Below, one piece after another: positions 23,805 to 33,259 of a DNA stretch of 42,500 bases. Source of the DNA: a virus; the IMG/VR virus record IMGVR_UViG_3300020281_000047, positions 1 through 42,500 of that record; one strand, given 5' to 3'. A program made the position numbers and the translations under genes. The notes below the pieces were generated by a model that did not search any database, was not told where the DNA came from, and was given only the letters and a program-made list of their open reading frames with translations. Position 1 is the first letter of the stretch, and every line of letters begins with the position of its first letter.

Positions 23805-23812
23805 TATAAATA
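23805..23812 (+). promoter_or_regulatory. late promoter for the fibre/gp8 block
   Basis: TATAAATA starts one base after the previous stop codon and ends 18 bases before ATG 23831, with TAGGA as ribosome binding site. Same layout as the gp25 promoter. Confidence 0.75.
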
Positions 23813-23830
23813 GACTTATTAGGATTTAAC

Positions 23831-24772
23831 ATGACAAGACAAAATATAAATGTAGGTTCATCGGCAAACGACGGTACAGGAGATACCTTACGTAGTGCTG
23901 GTACTAAAATAAATCAAAACTTTCAAGAGTTATATACACAGCTCGGAGGTGATAGTTCAACGTTAAGTACAAGAGTTATCATAAAAGATTCAGGTGGTGA
24001 AGGCACTATTATATTTGAAGGATCAAGCACAGATTCACACGAAACCAAATTAATTGCAACTGATCCTACAGCTGATAGAACTATTACTTTACCAAATGCT
24101 GGCGGTAATGTTGTATTAGATACTGCAACACAAACACTAACTAATAAAACTTTAACAACTCCAACTATAGCATCAATTACGAATGGTGGAACGATAACTA
24201 TACCAAGTGGCGCTGACACTATTGCCACAATAGCAGCATCACAAACATTAACTAATAAGACACTAACTTCACCAACTATTAATACACCTATAATAGGAAC
24301 GTCTTTAAATGATGCTAACGGAAATGAATTTATAAAATTTACAACAACCGGAAGTGCAGTTAATGAACTAACAATAGCAAATGGAGCATCAACAACTGGC
24401 CCTACTCTATCAGCGACAGGTGGTGGAGCTAACTTAAATATCATAATGACACCTAAAGGAACAGGATCAGTTGAATTAAATAAGGCGGCATTTACGTCTT
24501 CTACAATAACTGCAAATGGAGCAGCAAGCACTTCGGCAACTTTAATTATAGGAAATAAAGGTTCTGCCCTGTCAGTAAGTTTAGCAGATGGAACAACAGT
24601 TGGAGAATATAAAATTTTTACAAATAAAGGTGCAGGTGCCATGACGGTAACACCTACTAATTTTGCTCAAGGTACAGATTTTGCATTAGCACAAAATGAT
24701 GGATGCACTTGTATATGGGACGGATCAAACTGGTTCTTAGTAGGAAACCAAGGCGAAGTAACGGTATCATAA
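23831..24772 (+). CDS. fibre-like virion protein with TLTNKTL repeats
   Basis: A 313-aa beta-rich, Thr/Gly/Ala-rich protein. The start MTRQNINVGSSANDGTGDTL followed by KINQNFQELY is a well-known opening of virion proteins in marine T4-like phages. Two copies of TQTLTNKTL-x2-PTI / SQTLTNKTL-x2-PTI occur at about 24130 and 24240. The end (DGCTCIWDGSNWFLVGNQG) is a compact C-terminal cap typical of trimeric fibres. It is likely a short fibre or wedge pin; the exact T4 counterpart is not clear. It lies directly after a late promoter and before gp8. Confidence 0.75.
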   Translation: MTRQNINVGSSANDGTGDTLRSAGTKINQNFQELYTQLGGDSSTLSTRVIIKDSGGEGTIIFEGSSTDSHETKLIATDPTADRTITLPNAGGNVVLDTATQTLTNKTLTTPTIASITNGGTITIPSGADTIATIAASQTLTNKTLTSPTINTPIIGTSLNDANGNEFIKFTTTGSAVNELTIANGASTTGPTLSATGGGANLNIIMTPKGTGSVELNKAAFTSSTITANGAASTSATLIIGNKGSALSVSLADGTTVGEYKIFTNKGAGAMTVTPTNFAQGTDFALAQNDGCTCIWDGSNWFLVGNQGEVTVS

Positions 24773-24782
24773 GGAATAGAAT

Positions 24783-26174
24783 ATGTCAGCAATAATTACA
24801 GACCCGTTTAAAAAACTACTAACTCAAAAAATATTTGATGAAGTTGCAAACACAACTAATAGGTACTACATAGGAATTGGTAGGTCTGAACCATGGGATA
24901 GTTCAGAAACAGTTCCAACACCAACAAACAGCCCAAGGACGATCAGGAATGTAAGAGCCGGGTTGCAATCTATAAAATCAGCAACTGATTTATCATATGT
25001 TGTACCAAGATACAACTGGTCATCTGGATCAATATATCAAGGTTATGATGATAATTTTACAGGTATACCTGACACAAATCCTTATGCAGTTTTAACTGAA
25101 GATAACCAAGTTTATATGGTTCTTCAACAAGCTAAAAATAATGCTGGTACAGCTACAACATCTACTATAAAACCAACTGGCACAAGCACAAAGCCATTTA
25201 AAACTTCTGATGGATATGTATGGAAATTTTTATATACACTTAGTGCAGCAAGATCAAGTGCGTTTTTATCAGCAAACTTTTTACCTGTAGAAAAAATATT
25301 AGATTCTGCAAGAGTCAATGACTTAACAGGTACTACAACATTATCGGTATTAGAAATTCAACAGGCATTGGTTCAGGATTCTGCAGTCCCAGGACAAATC
25401 ATAGGTATAACTGTAACAGATGGAGGTACGGGTTATACGAGTACTCCTACTGTAACAATACAAGGTGATGGTGTTAGAGCGGCAGCAACTGCAACTGTTT
25501 CAGGTGGAGCTGTTACAAAAATTGAACTTGATTCAAGTACTGATAGTGCCATGACAATGGGTCAAGGATATAATTTCGCAAGTATAGCGATAACGGGTGG
25601 TGGTGGAAGTGGTGCAACTGCTCGAGCCATTATAGGGCCTGATAGTGGATTAGGCGCCGATCCTCGAGATGATTTAAGATCAACATCACTCATGTTTAAT
25701 ACAAAACCAAACGGCATTGAAGATAGCAACTTCATTATAGGACAAGACTTTAGACAAGTTGCATTAATAAGAGATCCTAAGAAAACTACTGATGATTCTG
25801 ATTTTACAACATCAAGTGGTAAAGTACTAAAGTTTCTTAAATTAACTGCAGCAGCAAATACAAACTTTTTAGATGCAACAATAACTGGCGGAACAACAGG
25901 AGCCAAAGCATTAGTTGATGAAGTTGATAGTGATAGGTTATACTTTCATCAAACTGAAGCTACAGGATTCTTGCCATTTGCTGAAGGTGAAGCAATAACT
26001 GGAGGTGGAACTTCTGGTACGCTCGTCGCAGAAGGTGTCGATGTTGATAGTGATGCTTTTACTAAAGATGACGTTGACAACCTTTCTGGTAAGATAGTAT
26101 ATATAGAAAATAGAGCACCAGTAACAAGATCTGCAAATCAACAAGAAGACATTAAAGTTGTAATATCACTGTAA
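24783..26174 (+). CDS. 8: baseplate wedge subunit gp8
   Basis: A 463-aa gp8 homologue (T4: 334 aa). The signature RYYIGIGRSEPWD near residue 30, VYMVLQQAKN, PFKTSDGYVWKFLYTL and the later LMFNTKPNG...FIIGQDFRQVALIRDP are all gp8 features. About 80 extra residues in the middle (ITVTDGGTGYTSTPTVTI, FASIAITGGGGSGATARAII) are two beta repeats of the GxGYxxxPxVxI type widespread in virion proteins. gp8 dimers strengthen the wedge. AAGGA precedes the ATG. Confidence 0.88.
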   Translation: MSAIITDPFKKLLTQKIFDEVANTTNRYYIGIGRSEPWDSSETVPTPTNSPRTIRNVRAGLQSIKSATDLSYVVPRYNWSSGSIYQGYDDNFTGIPDTNPYAVLTEDNQVYMVLQQAKNNAGTATTSTIKPTGTSTKPFKTSDGYVWKFLYTLSAARSSAFLSANFLPVEKILDSARVNDLTGTTTLSVLEIQQALVQDSAVPGQIIGITVTDGGTGYTSTPTVTIQGDGVRAAATATVSGGAVTKIELDSSTDSAMTMGQGYNFASIAITGGGGSGATARAIIGPDSGLGADPRDDLRSTSLMFNTKPNGIEDSNFIIGQDFRQVALIRDPKKTTDDSDFTTSSGKVLKFLKLTAAANTNFLDATITGGTTGAKALVDEVDSDRLYFHQTEATGFLPFAEGEAITGGGTSGTLVAEGVDVDSDAFTKDDVDNLSGKIVYIENRAPVTRSANQQEDIKVVISL

Positions 26175-26184
26175 GGAATAAACT

Positions 26185-29100
26185 ATGGCAACCAATTTAA
26201 CTGAAACCACCTTTCCAAGTACGTATAAAGATGATTTTGCCGATAGTGCAAACTTTCATAAGATACTTTTTAATTCAGGTAAAGCACTACAAGCAAGAGA
26301 ATTAACTCAATTACAAACAATATTACAAGACCAAATATCAAAATTTGGTAATAATATATTTAAAGAAGGTGCCGTTGTAAAACCGGGTGGTGCAACAATC
26401 AACCAAAAATATGAGTTCATAAAACTTAATACTACTCTAAATACTCTTCCTACTGATACATCAACATTAGTAGGCACTTCCTTTACAGGCCAATCTTCTG
26501 GTGTTATAGTTAAAGTATTACAGGTAGTGGCTGCAACTGGATCCGATCCTGACACATTGTATGTTCAGTATACTAATACAAGTTCCGGCTCTGCAGGAAC
26601 ATCAACAATAAGAATGACAGCTGGTGAAGATATAAACAATGGATCTATCACATTAACTGTTCAAACTACAAATACCGCTACTAATCCAGCAACCGGAGTT
26701 GGAATATTAATCACACTATTATCTGGTGTCTATTATGCTCGCGGTCATTTTGTATTCACCGAAGATCAATCAAAAATAATTTCAAAATACACTGATGTCG
26801 CAAATACTAGTATAGGATTTAAAGCTGTTGAATCTATTGTTACTGCTGTTGATAATGAAGCATTATTTGATAATCAAGGTGCGGTACCAAATCTCACTGC
26901 ACCGGGTGCAGATCGATACAAAATTGAGTTAACTATTGTCGAAGAAAGCGATGTTGATTCAGATGAAAACTTTATACATGTAGCCACAGTTAAAGATGGT
27001 GTAATTTATAGTGCAGTTAGCCCGAATGATGCATATAATGTACCTAATGAAGTTGTCGCTAGAAGAATATTTGAAAACTCAGGTGACTACTTTGTAAAAC
27101 CATTTACTGCAAGATTTACTTTAGACTCTGCAACAACACACTTAAATTTAGAAGTTAGCCCCGGAACGGCAGTTGTTGAAGGATTTAGAGCATCAAGAGA
27201 CTTTCCTACAACTTTAAGAATAAGCAAAGCAACTGATACTATAACTATTAACAATGATGTTACTGGCACGGACTTTGGTAACTATGTTTTTGTAGATAAT
27301 GGTACATTTGGTGATTCTGCCGCATTCGGCTTGCCAAATATTAACGTATTTGAAAAGTTGGACTTAAAAGATGGACTTGATTATACAGGATCAACTATTG
27401 GTACAGCAAGAGTTAAAGCAATAAACGAAGATGGCACTAATTTAAGATACCATTTATTTGATATACAAATGAATAGCGGTCAAGCTTTTAGAAATGTTAA
27501 GAGTATTGGAACAAGTACATCAAGTTATTTTAGACCTACACTTGAAAATAGTAAAGCTGTTTTAAAAGAAACATCTAGGAACACATCATTATTTGCCTTG
27601 CCTCGTATAAGACCCCAATCACTGACTGATATTTCTTTTGCAGTGCAAAGGCGTTTTACTGCAACTTCTAATGGATCAGGTCAAGCTTCAATATCACTTT
27701 CAGCTACAGGAGAGACATTTACCAACACCGATGATTGGATTGTAGGAACAGATAGTGATGTCTATTTAAATGCATCAATATCAGGAACTGGTAGTACATC
27801 AGCTACTTTAACTGGTTTACCAGCAAGCCAAGCAGTTGAAATACTTGGTTACGTTAATAAAAGTCAAGCTACAATAAAAACAAAAACATTAACCTCACGT
27901 TCAATAACAGTTGGAATTGATTCAGATGGAAATGGTCAAAAATTTGTACCGTTATCTAAAGCTGATATATTTGATGTTGAAGAGATACTAAAAGCTGGTG
28001 ATAGTAATGTTAGTTACGCAAACAGATTTACGCTAGATGATGGACAAAGAGATAATCACTATGCATTAGGAAGATTATTACTTAATGCTGGTCAAAGTGC
28101 TCCAGCTGCATCACCCGGTGTATTCGTAAAATTTAGACACTTTGAACATGGTGTTTCAGGTGATTTCTTTGCAGTTAATTCATATACCGGTCAAGTTACT
28201 TATGATCAAATACCTAAGTATAGATTTTCAAATGGAACTAGGGTGAGACTATATAACTACTTAGACTTCAGATCAGTTATGGATTCAGCTGGAGAATTTT
28301 CTTCTAGTGGAACTGGAGCGAGAGCAATTGAACTTCCTCAACCAACTTCTTTAGTAACAGCTGATGTAACTTACTTCTTACCTCAAGCTGGAAAATTAGT
28401 AATCGATAAAGATGGTATCATAAGAACAGTTTTTGGTCCATCAGGATTTGCTGCAACTAGTCCAGTAAAACCTGCAGGAACATTAGGCTTATACGATTTT
28501 AAGTTAAATGCAAATACATTAAACGATTCAGACATTAAAATGACTAAAATCGAACATAAGCGATTTACTATGAAAGATATTGGTCTACTTGAAAAACGAG
28601 TTGATAAGTTAGAAGAAGTGGCAACATTAAGTGCATTAGAACTTGATACAAAACACTTTCAAGTGTTAGACTCTGCAGGAAATGACAGGACTAAATCTGG
28701 ATTCTTTGTTGATAATTTCTTAGATGCATCTCTTTCTGATACTAGAACAACAAACTATAGAGCTGCTCTTGATCCTCTTGAAAACACCATAAGGCCTGCT
28801 TTTACTGAAGATAATATAAGATTAATTTATGATTCAGCATCATCAACTAATACTATAAGAAAAGGTGATAACATTTACATAGCCTATGATGAGGAACCTT
28901 ATATAAATCAAAATTTAGCAACAAAGTCTATAAACATAAATCCTTTCTCAGTAGTCATATATGAAGGCGTTGTAACATTATCACCTGCTTCTGATGAATG
29001 GAGAGATGTTACAATTAATTCAGAAAGAACTATTGCTGGTGGCTCAAGACTAAGTACAAATTCTGCATATAACTGGGGTAACTGGGCTTGGAACTGGGGT

Positions 29101-30180
29101 GGAGTTCCAGTAGAAAACTTAGGTATAGGAAGTAGAACAAATAATATCGGTGGTACAGTAAATAGAGTCGTAAGTTCAGAAACAGTTCTTGATGTTGTGG
29201 AGGATAGAGTAATACAAACTGCGTTACTGCCGTTTGCGAGATCAAGAAAAGTATTCTTTAAAGCTGATGGATTAAGACCAAACAGTAGAGTGTTTCCAAT
29301 ACTTGATGGTAATAACATAAGTGATTTTACGAGATCAGAAACATTTCAATTTTATTCTGATTATGATTCAGATTTTGGTAATACGTTGAAAGGATTAACT
29401 GCACATCCAGACGGGTCAACAAACTTAACTACTGATGCTAATGGTTCAATATCGGGTTCTTTCATAATACCAAGTAATGATACATTAAAAATAAGATGTG
29501 GAACGCGTGAGTTTAAACTTTTAGATGTAAGTATAGACAATGAACAAGGTGCATCAATTATAGCTAAAGCATCTTATACCATGTTAGGATATTTAGATAC
29601 AGTTGATAGAACTTATGCCTCAACTCGTGTATTAAATGTTCAAGGTTATAGGCCACGTGATAATGCTACTTATGATACTTCAGATAATTCAGGAGATGGT
29701 GGACGAGGACAGTCATTATCAAGAAATAATCAGTCTGGTATCGATGGTCATTGGAGTGTCCAATCTTTTGGAAACCCAGGTGTTGGTAACGAAATTGATG
29801 GTCCTAGCCAAGGTACTAGTGGAAATACTGGTGATCCAAACGGCGGTGGCGGCGCATCAGATGTCGGTGGAGAAGGTGGTGGCTCAGGCGGCACAGGAGG
29901 CACATACATTTGTACTGCTACATTTAATGCCAACTTAATCGACTTTAAACAGTTCAGAGCTTTATCAGTTTACGGTGAAAAGTTAAGACGTACTGATAAA
30001 CATTTAATGAAAGCTTATGATAAGATCGGGCCATGGGTTGCTAAAAAGATGCCAAAGAAGATTGCAAGAAAATTTTCAAGAGCTTACCTATCGGCTCAAT
30101 ATAATAATCCATCAATGTTCTATAAGTTAATAACAGTCACATCACGACCAATAATGAGGTTCATAGGAAGGTTTTTATAA
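26185..30180 (+). CDS. large DUF4815-type virion structural protein, 1331 aa
   Basis: The N-terminal region (FPSTYKDDFADSANFHKILF, GKALQARELTQLQTILQDQI, IFKEGAVVKPGG) matches the DUF4815 virion proteins of marine T4-like phages. The long body is beta-rich with YYARGHFVF and GFRASRDFPTTLRI segments and a coiled-coil-like stretch near 800 (KDIGLLEKRVDKLEEVATL). Near residue 1220 a Gly-rich linker (GGGGASDVGGEGGGSGGTGG) leads to a basic helical end domain (FRALSVYGEKLRRTDKHLMK) of about 90 residues. It is probably a baseplate-proximal fibre or wedge protein in the position of T4 gp10. Its stop overlaps the desaturase start. Confidence 0.8.
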   Translation: MATNLTETTFPSTYKDDFADSANFHKILFNSGKALQARELTQLQTILQDQISKFGNNIFKEGAVVKPGGATINQKYEFIKLNTTLNTLPTDTSTLVGTSFTGQSSGVIVKVLQVVAATGSDPDTLYVQYTNTSSGSAGTSTIRMTAGEDINNGSITLTVQTTNTATNPATGVGILITLLSGVYYARGHFVFTEDQSKIISKYTDVANTSIGFKAVESIVTAVDNEALFDNQGAVPNLTAPGADRYKIELTIVEESDVDSDENFIHVATVKDGVIYSAVSPNDAYNVPNEVVARRIFENSGDYFVKPFTARFTLDSATTHLNLEVSPGTAVVEGFRASRDFPTTLRISKATDTITINNDVTGTDFGNYVFVDNGTFGDSAAFGLPNINVFEKLDLKDGLDYTGSTIGTARVKAINEDGTNLRYHLFDIQMNSGQAFRNVKSIGTSTSSYFRPTLENSKAVLKETSRNTSLFALPRIRPQSLTDISFAVQRRFTATSNGSGQASISLSATGETFTNTDDWIVGTDSDVYLNASISGTGSTSATLTGLPASQAVEILGYVNKSQATIKTKTLTSRSITVGIDSDGNGQKFVPLSKADIFDVEEILKAGDSNVSYANRFTLDDGQRDNHYALGRLLLNAGQSAPAASPGVFVKFRHFEHGVSGDFFAVNSYTGQVTYDQIPKYRFSNGTRVRLYNYLDFRSVMDSAGEFSSSGTGARAIELPQPTSLVTADVTYFLPQAGKLVIDKDGIIRTVFGPSGFAATSPVKPAGTLGLYDFKLNANTLNDSDIKMTKIEHKRFTMKDIGLLEKRVDKLEEVATLSALELDTKHFQVLDSAGNDRTKSGFFVDNFLDASLSDTRTTNYRAALDPLENTIRPAFTEDNIRLIYDSASSTNTIRKGDNIYIAYDEEPYINQNLATKSININPFSVVIYEGVVTLSPASDEWRDVTINSERTIAGGSRLSTNSAYNWGNWAWNWGGVPVENLGIGSRTNNIGGTVNRVVSSETVLDVVEDRVIQTALLPFARSRKVFFKADGLRPNSRVFPILDGNNISDFTRSETFQFYSDYDSDFGNTLKGLTAHPDGSTNLTTDANGSISGSFIIPSNDTLKIRCGTREFKLLDVSIDNEQGASIIAKASYTMLGYLDTVDRTYASTRVLNVQGYRPRDNATYDTSDNSGDGGRGQSLSRNNQSGIDGHWSVQSFGNPGVGNEIDGPSQGTSGNTGDPNGGGGASDVGGEGGGSGGTGGTYICTATFNANLIDFKQFRALSVYGEKLRRTDKHLMKAYDKIGPWVAKKMPKKIARKFSRAYLSAQYNNPSMFYKLITVTSRPIMRFIGRFL

Positions 30181-30950
30181 TGAGAAGAATATTTGAAAGT
30201 TCTGGAATAAAATTAAGATTACTGCTTTTACTTAATGTATTTGCATCAGTATCTTTTATTTTATTTTATGGAATGACTTTAACTAATATAGTTACCGTAA
30301 GTGCAATGTATTTTTTATTCATGGCAGTAGGAATGGTTTCAACTTTTCATAGATTTTATTCACATAAATCATTTGAATTTAGAAATAAATTTTTAGAATA
30401 CTTTTGTACATCATTAGGTTTACTATCAGGATCAGGTTCAGTGTTTGGTTGGTGTGCAGTTCATAATAAGCATCATGATAAACATGACACACCTGAAGAT
30501 CCTCATGATCCAAATAGAGGCTTACTAAGTTTATTAACATTAAATTATGATTATAATATTGAATTAAAATACGTTAAGTACTTATTTAAAAATAAATTTC
30601 TTATGTTTACTCATAAGTATTATTACTTACTAATAATATCATATATCGGATTACTTTATTCGTTATTTGGTCTTCAAGGTATAATTTTCGGATTTTGCAT
30701 GCCATCTGCATTATGTGTGGTTGGGCAGGGTATGACAACATATTTCTTACATAAAGATGGAAATCCGCAGTGTGTGCGATGGATGAATTTTTTAGTATTT
30801 GGAGATGGCAATCACAGTGAGCACCATCAAAACACTAAGAAATATAAGTTAAAATATGATGACGTATCAGGCTGGATCATAGAAAACTTATTAATTAGTA
30901 GTAGTATAAATATAGCAGATGCTGTGAAAAGGAATTACAAATGGCAATAA
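30180..30950 (+). CDS. membrane fatty-acid (acyl) desaturase
   Basis: A 256-aa integral-membrane diiron desaturase of the stearoyl/acyl-lipid delta-9 type. All three histidine boxes are intact: His57-x4-His62 (HRFYSH), His95-x2-His98-His99 (HNKHH) and His212-x2-His215-His216 (HSEHH). Hydrophobic spans lie at about 12-32, 38-56, 150-172 and 175-195. It would introduce a double bond in host acyl chains, raising membrane fluidity. Desaturases are known auxiliary genes of marine cyanophages. The unusual point is the location: it overlaps the DUF4815 gene (TAATG) and the next virion gene (10 bases), so it is expressed late with the baseplate genes. No truncation is visible. Confidence 0.9.
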   Translation: MRRIFESSGIKLRLLLLLNVFASVSFILFYGMTLTNIVTVSAMYFLFMAVGMVSTFHRFYSHKSFEFRNKFLEYFCTSLGLLSGSGSVFGWCAVHNKHHDKHDTPEDPHDPNRGLLSLLTLNYDYNIELKYVKYLFKNKFLMFTHKYYYLLIISYIGLLYSLFGLQGIIFGFCMPSALCVVGQGMTTYFLHKDGNPQCVRWMNFLVFGDGNHSEHHQNTKKYKLKYDDVSGWIIENLLISSSINIADAVKRNYKWQ

Positions 30951-32512
30951 CCACTCTCGGATATCAAGTAAATAAACAACCTATAGCTCAATCGTTTTAT
31001 ATTAACGAAAGAAACGGAATATATTGTACAAAAGTTGAATTATTCTTTGCAGCAAAAGATGCATCATTGCCGGTTCAAATACAAATAAGACCAATGATTA
31101 ACGGTTTTCCATCTTCTAATAAAATCATACCAGGGACTACAAAAATGTTACCAGCTGGTAGCGTTAATGTTGATACAACAGGTCCTGCGCTAACCTCAAC
31201 AGTATTTACATTTGATGAACCAATATTTTTAAAAGGACAGGAAGATTATGCTCTGGTTGTAATAGCAGATTCGAAAGACTATAGAATTTATGTTTCTGAA
31301 ATTAATGAATTTCAGTTTGGTTCAACTGAAAGAAGAGTTAACAAACAACCAGACTTAGGTAGCTTATTCTTTTCACAAAATGGTGTTACTTGGACTGCAT
31401 CACAAAATGAAGATTTAGCATTTATTATACATCAAGCCAAATTTAAACACACATCAGCAACCGCCATATTACACAATGCTTCAGTGCCAAAAAAGAAACT
31501 TTTACCAGATCCCTTTACAGTTGTATCAGGTGATGCAACCGTAACAACTAAACATATAGGCCATGGATTACAAGTTGGAAATGCTATTGAAATTTCAGGT
31601 GCCACTGCAACTGGAGGAATAAGTGCATCGAGTTTGAATGGTAGAAGAACAATTACTCATGTTGACTGGACAGGATATAAATTTGAAGCTGATTCGGCAG
31701 CAGACTCTGATGCGATAGCTGGCGGTTCTGCAGTATTAGCTACAAAAAATATTCCATATAGTTTAATTTATCCTATTACACAAACTATAATTCCAAGAGA
31801 CACCGACTTAGCTTCGTCTATTAAAGCAACCACTGGAAAATCTTTTGCTGGAACAGAAACATCATTTCAAAAACAATCTACATTTCAAGGTGTAAAGCTT
31901 AATGAAAATAACCAAGCAGCTGAACCATACATAATTGCATTTGACAGCGCTGAAACTGCTGAACTTGGTGCTGGTGTTAAATCATTTGATATGCAATTAA
32001 AAATGGCGACTGCAGACTCAAACGTATCACCTGTTATTGACTTACAAAGAACTTCAATATCATTAGTTAATAATCTAATTGATAAGCAAGATTCATCTTC
32101 AACATCTGGTTTTAACGTACCTTTAACATATATCGATGAAACATCAGCAACTGGTGGAAGTTCTGCTGCAAAACATTTAACAAAAGTAGTTACACTTGAA
32201 AATGATGCAGTTGGTCTTAAAGTTTTATTAACTGCCAATAGGCCAAATGGAACAGATTTTTTACTGTATTTTAGAACCGGCACAGGTGATGAAGTCTTAA
32301 ATGAAAAACCTTTTACTTTACAAGCACCTGAAACCACTCTACCTACTGATGAAAATACACAAGTATTTAGAGATTATAGATACTTAATAGGTGGACAAAA
32401 TGGAGTCTTACCTGCATTTACTAAGTTTCAAGTAAAAATTGTGTTTAGAAGTATTAGTAGTGCTAAGGTTCCAAGAATTAGAGACTTAAGGATTATTGCA
32501 TTGAGTGTATAA
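30941..32512 (+). CDS. virion structural protein, 523 aa
   Basis: A 523-aa beta-rich protein. PIAQSFYINERNGIYCTKVE, IQIRPMINGFPSSNKIIPG, YALVVIADSKDYRIYVSE and SLFFSQNGVTWTASQNEDLA form a block I associate with marine T4-like virion proteins next to or fused with the DUF4815 protein. Here it is a separate gene behind the desaturase, with AAAGGA inside the desaturase end as ribosome binding site. The C terminus (FTKFQVKIVFRSISSAKVPR) is beta. Probably a baseplate or fibre attachment protein. Confidence 0.78.
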   Translation: MAITTLGYQVNKQPIAQSFYINERNGIYCTKVELFFAAKDASLPVQIQIRPMINGFPSSNKIIPGTTKMLPAGSVNVDTTGPALTSTVFTFDEPIFLKGQEDYALVVIADSKDYRIYVSEINEFQFGSTERRVNKQPDLGSLFFSQNGVTWTASQNEDLAFIIHQAKFKHTSATAILHNASVPKKKLLPDPFTVVSGDATVTTKHIGHGLQVGNAIEISGATATGGISASSLNGRRTITHVDWTGYKFEADSAADSDAIAGGSAVLATKNIPYSLIYPITQTIIPRDTDLASSIKATTGKSFAGTETSFQKQSTFQGVKLNENNQAAEPYIIAFDSAETAELGAGVKSFDMQLKMATADSNVSPVIDLQRTSISLVNNLIDKQDSSSTSGFNVPLTYIDETSATGGSSAAKHLTKVVTLENDAVGLKVLLTANRPNGTDFLLYFRTGTGDEVLNEKPFTLQAPETTLPTDENTQVFRDYRYLIGGQNGVLPAFTKFQVKIVFRSISSAKVPRIRDLRIIALSV

Positions 32513-32721
32513 TGAATCATGTTAAAGTTGAAGGCCACGAAGGCTACGTTAGAGATGAACAAAGTGGGGCCATATTGAATACAAATAAAGAAGAAATTGA
32601 AGCAGCAAAGAAACGTAAAGCTGATAGATTAAATAGAGATAAAGAACTTAGTGATTTAAAAGATGAAGTAAGTGACATAAAAAAAATGTTAACTAAAATA
32701 GTAGAGAAGCTAGATGGCTAA
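32512..32721 (+). CDS. small coiled-coil virion-region protein, 69 aa
   Basis: A short beta start (VKVEGHEGYVRDEQSGAILN) is followed by a charged helix from residue 25 to the end with heptad Leu/Ile spacing (LSDLKDEVSDIKKMLTKIVE), so a coiled coil, perhaps a trimeric connector. It overlaps the previous stop (TAATG) and the next start by 8 bases. Similar small proteins occur at this place in marine T4-like phages; function unknown. Confidence 0.75.
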   Translation: MNHVKVEGHEGYVRDEQSGAILNTNKEEIEAAKKRKADRLNRDKELSDLKDEVSDIKKMLTKIVEKLDG

Positions 32722-33256
32722 AACAATTATAAACTTATCAGATCCAGTATCAACTCTTGTTAGTAAGACTAATGATATTTCTGATGATATTGGTGATATT
32801 ACACAGCTTGCAGTTGGCGCATCAAATGACTCTGACTTAGTTCAAGCCATAAATTATTTAAATAGTAACTTACAGGATTCTGCTGGAATTATTCTTACAG
32901 CTAAATCTGGATTTCAAAAAGATAGTGCAAATGCTATAGGATTTGATTCATCACAAGGACGATTCTTTGTGCCTTCAAATACAATTAATACTGCTATGAT
33001 AGAGCCAGATGCTATAGATGGAACTAAGATCGCTGATAACGCAATCAATAGTGAACATTATACTGATGCTTCTGTTGACAGCGAACATTTATCGGCTCTT
33101 GTTATATCAACTGGAAAGATACAAGCGGATGCTGTTACAGAAGCCAAGATAGCTGATGATGCAGTTGGTCAAGATCAAATGAAAACATTGTCAACATTAT
33201 TGATTAAAGACGTCAATGGAACTACACTGAAAACTATCCACGGCGCTGGAGCTTAA
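32714..33256 (+). CDS. fibre/adhesin-like protein, 180 aa
   Basis: A 180-aa protein with an N-terminal helical part (VSKTNDISDDIGDITQL) and a C-terminal run of short degenerate repeats of the form AIDGTKIADNAINSEHY, ASVDSEHL, AVTEAKIADDAVG, which is the trimeric fibre shaft pattern common in marine T4-like fibres. GAGAAG precedes the ATG inside the previous gene. Probably a fibre shaft or connector protein. Confidence 0.75.
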   Translation: MAKTIINLSDPVSTLVSKTNDISDDIGDITQLAVGASNDSDLVQAINYLNSNLQDSAGIILTAKSGFQKDSANAIGFDSSQGRFFVPSNTINTAMIEPDAIDGTKIADNAINSEHYTDASVDSEHLSALVISTGKIQADAVTEAKIADDAVGQDQMKTLSTLLIKDVNGTTLKTIHGAGA

Positions 33257-33259
33257 ATT

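Noticed and set aside
23923-24642. 239-aa open frame on the - strand opposite the fibre-like gene
   Set aside because: It is the mirror of a Thr/Ala-rich low-complexity gene; the product is featureless Val/Pro/Ala-rich and the + strand gene has a promoter, binding site and family match.
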